Source of the DNA: Planctomycetota bacterium
GTDB taxonomy: Bacteria; Planctomycetota; UBA1135; GCA-002686595
DNA length: 64,000 nucleotides
Assembly: GCA_016709875.1 (NCBI GenBank)
Contig: JADJLZ010000005.1
Span: 248,001 to 312,000 of the forward strand
Direction of reading: 5' to 3'
The position numbers were made by a program, and so were the translations under genes. Below, in pieces: positions 59,364 to 64,000 of the stretch. The notes beneath the pieces were generated by a model. The model did not search any database. It was not told the origin of the DNA and saw only the letters and a program-made list of their open reading frames with translations. How positions within the stretch are numbered: position 1 is the stretch's first letter; each line of letters opens with the position of its first letter.

Positions 59364-61781
59364 ATGAACACTCGGATCTCCAGCGTGCTCGCCGCGCTCA
59401 GTGTGCTGTGCGTTTCCGCACCGGCCTTCCAGCTTCCGACGCCCGCCGAGCACCTCGGGCATCCGTTGGCGGCGGACTTCTACCTGCCGGACTGGGCCGA
59501 GGTCTTGGGCTACTACGCCAAGCTCGACGCCGCCAGCGCGCGCGTGAGCGTGTTCTCGCCGGGGAAGACGCAGGACGGGCGCGACATGCTGCTCGCGGCG
59601 CTCTCGAGCGAGCAGAACCTGGCGCAGCTCGACGAGCTGAAGAAGTACGCGCACCTGCTCGCCGATCCACGCGGCGCGAGCGATGCGCAGCTCGCGGAGG
59701 CGCAGGTAAAGGGCAAGGTCTTCGTCTTCATCTCCTGCGCGATGCACGCGACCGAGTGCGCGGCGCCGCAGTTCGGGATGCAGCTCGCGTACACGCTGGC
59801 CTCCTCGGAGGAGGAGCCCTGGAAGAGCGTGCGCGAACACTGCGTCGTGCTGCTGCTTCCGAGCATGAACCCTGACGGGCTCGACGACGTCGCGCACTGG
59901 TACATGAAGTACGTCGGCACGCCCTACGAGGGGACGGAGCTCGACAAGCTCTACCAGCACTACGCGGGCCACGACAACAACCGCGACTGGTTCGCACTCG
60001 GGCTGGCGGAGACGCGCGTGGTGTCGAAGTTGCTCTACCAAGAGTGGTTTCCGCAGGTCTACTGGGACGTGCACCAGCAGGGCTCGAAGGCCGAGCGCAT
60101 GTTCGTGCCGCCCTTCCGCGATCCGCTCGATCCGAATCTCGACGCGAACGTGATCGACGGCATCAACACGCTCGGCATGCGCGCGATGTTCGACATGACG
60201 CGCGAGGGCCAGAGCGGCGTCAGCTGGGGCGGGACCTTCGACATGTGGTGGAACGGTGGGAATCGCAACGTGCCGGTGCGCCACAACATCATCGGCCTCT
60301 TGACCGAGGCCGCCTCGTGCAGACTCGCGAGCCCGATCTTCCTCTCGCGCAACGAACTCAGCGCGCCGGACGGCTTGAAGGAGTACGCGCCCTCGAACCG
60401 CTTCCCCGAACCGTGGCCGGGCGGCTGGTGGCGTCTGGCGGACATCGTCGACTACGAGATGGGCTTCGCGAAGTCGCTGCTCGGAAGCCTCGCGCGCGAG
60501 CGCGGGGTATGGCTCTCGAACAAGCTGCAGGTCTCGCACCGCGCGCTGCGGCGCGCGAAGGACATGGGCGTCAAGGGCTGGTTGATCCCGGCCGACAACG
60601 AGAACCGCGGTGGCGTCGAGCGAATGTGCGAAGTGCTCGCGGCGACAGGCGTCGAACTCGACACCTGCGAGCAGGCGAGTGGGATCGACGGACGGCTCTT
60701 CTCATCGGGAAGCACATGGATCGACGCCGCACAGCCGTGCGCGATGCACGCCAAGGACCTCTTCGATGTGCAGCGCTATCCCGGCGTCGAGCAGCCCTAC
60801 GACGTCGCGGGCTGGACGCTCCCGGAGCTCTTCGGCGTGCGCGTGGTCGAGTGCGTGAGCGAGGCGAAGCTGGGCAAGCTCTCGCGCAGGCAACCGAAGC
60901 CGGCCGCGTCGTCCGATGCCTACTCCGTGCTCGACAGCGAGGGCTGGCGACGCGCCTTCGCCAAGGCGAAGGAGGGCGGAGCCGTGCAACTCGGCGGCGC
61001 GAAGCTGCGCTTCCCCGCGGAGACCGAGCCGGGCACGCTCGTCGCGACGAAGCTCCCGCGCATCGGCCTCTACTCCCCCTGGTCGGGCAACACCGACGAG
61101 GGCTGGATGCGCTGGGTCTTCGAGCGTTTCGGCGTGCCGTACGTGAGCGTGCGCAACGAACAACTGCGCGCCGGCAAGCTCTCCGACTTCCTCGACGTGC
61201 TCGTGCTGCCCGGCGTGGGCGAGCGCGAGCTCGAGCATGGGCGCGCGCAGGGCACGGCGCCGCCCGAGCTCACCGGCGGGCTCGAAGCACAGGGTGCGGT
61301 CGCGGTGGAGGAATTCGTGCGCGGCGGCGGAAACCTCGTCGCGATCGGCGGCTCGGCGAAGTGGGCCATCGAGCTCTTTCAACTGCCGCTCGCCGACGTC
61401 ACGACCGGCGAGGGCGCGAAGGACTTCTCCTGTCCGGGCAGCATTCTGCGCTGCGTGCCGACCGACGCGCCGCTCGCCGCGGGGATCCCGGCCTCGCAGT
61501 CGGTGTTCTTCTCGCGCTCGTCCGCGTGGCGCCTCACGGACCCGAAGAACAGCGCGCTCGAGGTGCTCCTGCGCTACGCGCCGAGCCAGACGCTCGTCTC
61601 GGGCTGGATCGCGAAGCCTGAAGTGATCGCCGGACAGGCGGCCTGGGTGCGCGCGAGCGTCGAGCGCGGCCACGTGCACCTATTCGGCTTCCGTCCTCAG
61701 TACCGCGGCTGGAGCGAGGCGGCCTTCCCGCTCGTCTTCCGCGCGCTGCTCTTCGACAACGCGAAGGAGAGTGCACGATGA
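59364..61781 (+). CDS. exported M14 zinc carboxypeptidase
   Basis: Protein of 805 aa. The signal peptide is SVLAALSVLCVSAPAFQ. The M14 catalytic domain occupies ~25-370: zinc ligands H-x-x-E in CAMHATECAAPQ and the later His in VYWDVHQQGS, substrate-carboxylate region PSMNPDGLDDVAHWY and GHDNNRDWFALGLAE. The C-terminal half (~400-805) includes a glutamine-amidotransferase-like Rossmann segment (DVLVLPGVGERELEHGRAQG; EEFVRGGGNLVAIGGSAKWA) seen in other long bacterial M14 proteins. ATG 59364 precedes the signal peptide directly; an upstream start adds no homology. Its stop overlaps the next gene by 4 bp. Confidence 0.92.
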   Translation: MNTRISSVLAALSVLCVSAPAFQLPTPAEHLGHPLAADFYLPDWAEVLGYYAKLDAASARVSVFSPGKTQDGRDMLLAALSSEQNLAQLDELKKYAHLLADPRGASDAQLAEAQVKGKVFVFISCAMHATECAAPQFGMQLAYTLASSEEEPWKSVREHCVVLLLPSMNPDGLDDVAHWYMKYVGTPYEGTELDKLYQHYAGHDNNRDWFALGLAETRVVSKLLYQEWFPQVYWDVHQQGSKAERMFVPPFRDPLDPNLDANVIDGINTLGMRAMFDMTREGQSGVSWGGTFDMWWNGGNRNVPVRHNIIGLLTEAASCRLASPIFLSRNELSAPDGLKEYAPSNRFPEPWPGGWWRLADIVDYEMGFAKSLLGSLARERGVWLSNKLQVSHRALRRAKDMGVKGWLIPADNENRGGVERMCEVLAATGVELDTCEQASGIDGRLFSSGSTWIDAAQPCAMHAKDLFDVQRYPGVEQPYDVAGWTLPELFGVRVVECVSEAKLGKLSRRQPKPAASSDAYSVLDSEGWRRAFAKAKEGGAVQLGGAKLRFPAETEPGTLVATKLPRIGLYSPWSGNTDEGWMRWVFERFGVPYVSVRNEQLRAGKLSDFLDVLVLPGVGERELEHGRAQGTAPPELTGGLEAQGAVAVEEFVRGGGNLVAIGGSAKWAIELFQLPLADVTTGEGAKDFSCPGSILRCVPTDAPLAAGIPASQSVFFSRSSAWRLTDPKNSALEVLLRYAPSQTLVSGWIAKPEVIAGQAAWVRASVERGHVHLFGFRPQYRGWSEAAFPLVFRALLFDNAKESAR

Positions 61782-62395
61782 GGGTTCGCAGCATCCTCGC
61801 GCTCGCGCTGTGTGCGATCGCTGCGTGCCGTTTCGGTTCGGTCGACGGCGTGCGGCGCGTGACGCCGATCCCCGGCGGCGGTGCGCCGGTCGAGCACCAG
61901 CAGATCGATCCCAAGACGGGCAAGCCGCTGCACGAGTGGAGCACGATCGCGGTCGGTGACAAGCCCTCGCGCAAGCACGGCAAGGAGAGCGTGATGCGCC
62001 CGGACGGCTCGAAGGAGTGGGAGCGCGACTGGGACCACGGCCAGCCCGCGGGCGTGTGGCGCAGCTGGTACGCGAACGGTCAGATGCGCTCGGAGTGCTT
62101 CTTCGACGGGCCGACGCAGGAGCGGCCGATGACCTTCTGGTTCGACAACGGCCAGCGCCGCATGCAGGGCCCCGCGCAGGACGGCGTGCGCTGCGGGCAC
62201 TGGACGGTGTGGTTTGCGAACGGCCAGGTCGCGGAGGAGGGCGCGTTCGGCGGCAATCGCCGCGAGGGCGAGTGGAAGGCCTGGAGCGAGGACGGAAAAC
62301 GCTCCTTCGTGCGCGTGTACCAGCACGACGTGCGCATCGAAGAACGCGAGGGCGAGCCTGCGCCCGCCCCCGCGTCCTCTCCTGAGGCGAAGTAG
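61778..62395 (+). CDS. MORN-repeat lipoprotein
   Basis: Lipoprotein of 205 aa. The signal peptide LALALCAIAAC has a good lipobox IAAC. The body is a run of MORN_2-like (YwqK-like) repeats: WERDWDHGQPAGVWRSWYAN, GQMRSECFFDG, MTFWFDNGQRRMQGPAQDGV, WTVWFANGQVAEEGAFGG, EGEWKAWSEDGKR. Database names link this repeat to 'YwqK family antitoxin', but nothing here shows a toxin partner. Its ATG overlaps the M14 stop (ATGA), so it is co-translated with the peptidase and could hold a substrate or the enzyme at the membrane. It converges on the epimerase gene 4 bp away. Confidence 0.83.
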   Translation: MRVRSILALALCAIAACRFGSVDGVRRVTPIPGGGAPVEHQQIDPKTGKPLHEWSTIAVGDKPSRKHGKESVMRPDGSKEWERDWDHGQPAGVWRSWYANGQMRSECFFDGPTQERPMTFWFDNGQRRMQGPAQDGVRCGHWTVWFANGQVAEEGAFGGNRREGEWKAWSEDGKRSFVRVYQHDVRIEEREGEPAPAPASSPEAK

Positions 62396-62399
62396 CGAC

Positions 62400-63522
62400 T
62401 CAGATCTTCTTCAGCGACTTCAGCATGCGCGCTTCGGCGTCCTGCGCCGGACCGCCGAGTTGCTTGCGGCGGTCGTCGTCCTTGAGCGTCTTCCACCAGG
62501 CGAGCGTGTCGCGCGCGATGTCGGCGATCGACCGGAAGGTGAGGCCCGCGCGCACCGCGCGTGCGTTGCTCCAGGTGTGGAAGCCCTTCGAATCGCCTTC
62601 GTGCGGCGCCCAGATGGGGAAGCCCTCGGCGTCCTGTCCCAGGCTGTTGAGCTCGGCGACGCTGGCCCAGTGCACCTTCGAGCTCGCGCCGGCGCTCTTG
62701 CGGCAAGCCTCGATCACGTTCATCCACGACATCGGCTCCGCCGGCCCGCAGGCGTTGAAGACGCCCTTCGTGCCGCGCTCGCCGAGCAGCAGCATCCAGG
62801 CCGAGAGGTCGCGCACGTCGATCACCTGGATCGGATCGCTGGGTTCGCCGGGGACGAGCACGTCGCCGCCGCGGTCCATGCGCACGGGCCAGTACGTGAA
62901 GCGCCCGGTCGGATCGTCGGGCCCGACGATGTAGCCGGGGCGCACGATCGTCGCGCGGCCGGGCAGCGTCGACTGCACCGCCTTTTCGCACTGCACCTTG
63001 AGGCCGCCGTAGTTGGCGTAGCCCGCTCCCATCGTCTCGACACTCGGATCCTCGAGCTTGGCGAGCTCGGCGTCCTCGTTCGCGCCCTCGACGTCGTTCT
63101 TCGCGTAGCAGCTGATGCTCGAGACGTAGATGTAGTGCGCGACGTTCGGCGCCAGCAGCTCGGCCGAGGCCTTGACGTGCCGCGGGTAGTAGCCGCAGTC
63201 GTCGAACACCACGTCGAACTTGCGGTCGGCGAGCGCCTTGATGCCCTCGCCCTTTTTCCGGATCGCGGTCGCCCTGCAGTTTCTCGACGTCGGGGAACAA
63301 CCCGGGCCGAGTCTTGCCGCGGTTGAAGATCGTCACCGTGTGGCCGGCCTTCTGTGCGAGCTCGACCAGCGCGGGCCCGATGAAGCCTGTGCCGCCGAGG
63401 ACGAGCAGCTTGAGCTTGCCGTCCTTCTTTTCGTCGGACGCTGCGCTCGCGCGCGGGGCCAGGATGGCGGCGGCAGTGACGGCTGCGCTCGCCTGCAGGA
63501 ACTTTCGACGGCTGGTGCTCAT
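62400..63522 (-). CDS. Tat-exported NAD-dependent epimerase-like protein, frameshifted near 63255
   Basis: Short-chain extended dehydrogenase/epimerase of about 373 aa if the frame is restored. The N-terminus carries a twin-arginine signal (SRRKFLQASAAVTAAAILAP), so the folded NAD-bound enzyme is exported. The Rossmann start is LKLLVLGGTGFIGPALVELA. The first frame ends its homology at LQGDRDPEKG. The second resumes with IKALADRKFDVVFDDCGYYP, then YIYVSSISCY and RPGYIVGPDDPTGRFTYWP. One extra base in a run of five A (plus-strand T5 at 63253-63257) explains the shift. The active-site Tyr-x3-Lys is probably YGGLK (NYGGLKVQCEKA). Resembles planctomycete Tat-signal epimerases of unknown substrate. 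Confidence 0.85.
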
Positions 63523-63648
63523 GGGCTCTTCGGCTCCTCGGGGATCGGGGGGGGACGCGCACAGCATGCCTTGTCCCGCGCGCGATGGAGGTTCGCGACG
63601 GGAAAGACTTGGGTGTGCCGTGCATGGTAGAACGCGCTGCGCCGCGCG

Positions 63649-64000
63649 ATGCAACCCGAGACCTTTCACTACCAACTCCCGCCGCAGGAGATCGTCGAGC
63701 TGCTCGACACGCCCGGTGCGCCGTGGCTGTTCCTCGCGCCCGACGCGAGCGGCTGGCTGGAAGTCGAGCATCCGCCGCTGCCTTCGCTGGCCGAGGTCGC
63801 GCAGCCCTTCGTGCGCCTCGCGGGCATGCGCATCGATCCCGCGACGAATGCACAGCGCCAGCTCGCCTTCGGGACCACGCTCGCGTTTGTGCAGCGCGCG
63901 AGCCTCGCGCGGCGCGAGTACGCGCTGCCCGCGGGTCGGCGCATCGCGTCGGTGCGCTGGTCGCACCGCTCGCAGAGCTTCGCGCTCGCGCTGGTCGGCG
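63649..64000 (+). CDS. S9 family prolyl oligopeptidase, N-terminal part (runs off window)
   Basis: First 117 residues of a larger protein. PPQEIVELLDTPGAPWLFLA, PSLAEVAQPFVRLAGMRIDP and IASVRWSHRSQSFALALVG match the start of S9 peptidases (dipeptidyl peptidase IV/prolyl oligopeptidase type), where this region begins the beta-propeller. No signal peptide is visible before it. The catalytic Ser-Asp-His domain lies beyond the window end. It is divergent from the epimerase gene with 126 bp between starts. Confidence 0.78.
   Translation, partial: MQPETFHYQLPPQEIVELLDTPGAPWLFLAPDASGWLEVEHPPLPSLAEVAQPFVRLAGMRIDPATNAQRQLAFGTTLAFVQRASLARREYALPAGRRIASVRWSHRSQSFALALVG

Noticed and set aside
61778..62395. 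Toxin-antitoxin system based on the YwqK-like repeat
   Set aside because: Only the MORN_2 repeat name suggests it; the protein is a lipoprotein and the neighbour is a peptidase, with no toxin gene present.

Overview
The window is very GC-rich DNA with tightly packed genes, many overlapping by 4 bp (ATGA or GTGA). The gene content points to a planctomycete (Planctomycetota), probably one of the high-GC lineages with large genomes. The clues are VCBS/CRTAC1 repeat proteins, a secreted protein with the 'DCNxN...DxNxNGIPDEC' motif, a Ser/Thr kinase with a C-terminal propeller divergent from an ECF sigma factor, a sigma/anti-sigma operon whose anti-sigma carries TPRs, a sulfatase-TPR protein, and a repeated cysteine-containing C-terminal domain on secreted proteins. 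The taxonomic call is inference from family content. No rRNA, confident tRNA, CRISPR array, insertion sequence or prophage was seen.

Layout. 1-6 kb: end of a ZIP/SO_0444-type metal exporter, a PAS plus soluble chemoreceptor pair, SlyD-like FKBP, CsbD, and an overlapping fabI/THUMP-methyltransferase pair. 6-10 kb: three overlapping regulatory genes ending in an AAA+ protein that resembles sigma-54 activators but lacks the GAFTGA loop. 10-20 kb: membrane glycosyltransferase, queA, thiE, a VCBS protein, a CRTAC1/TPR pair, a small zinc ribbon protein and queG. 20-26 kb: sigma / anti-sigma-TPR / secreted-protein operon, an orphan FliK-like/FlhB-like pair (the second frameshifted) and pdxA. 26-38 kb: B12-binding radical SAM protein, sulfatase-like lipoprotein overlapping a GT-C gene, SurA-like PPIase, a TlpA-like/LOG/ROK-kinase operon and a membrane ferredoxin-TPR fusion. 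37-46 kb: S53 protease and another secreted protein sharing the C-terminal domain, then the kinase and its ECF factor. 46-54 kb: MFS exporter, TPR protein, HEAT-VWA protein, a short-period tandem repeat array, a nitroreductase-methyltransferase fusion, and a TetR/diiron protein divergent pair with a clear operator. 54-64 kb: M16 protease, carboxypeptidase-regulatory-domain protein, M14 carboxypeptidase with a MORN lipoprotein, a Tat-exported epimerase and the start of an S9 peptidase.

How the parts relate. Two queuosine genes (queA, queG) lie about 7 kb apart. Several transcription units pair a sensor or regulator with a secreted or envelope product. The 54-64 kb block is rich in exported peptidases. 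Five small indels (two in the kinase gene, one each in the FlhB-like, M16 and epimerase genes) break or locally scramble otherwise well-conserved frames. Three sit in (CG)n runs, one in a run of five A (T5 on the plus strand) and one in a CC pair, so consensus error is the simplest explanation, although tract-length variation in vivo cannot be excluded.
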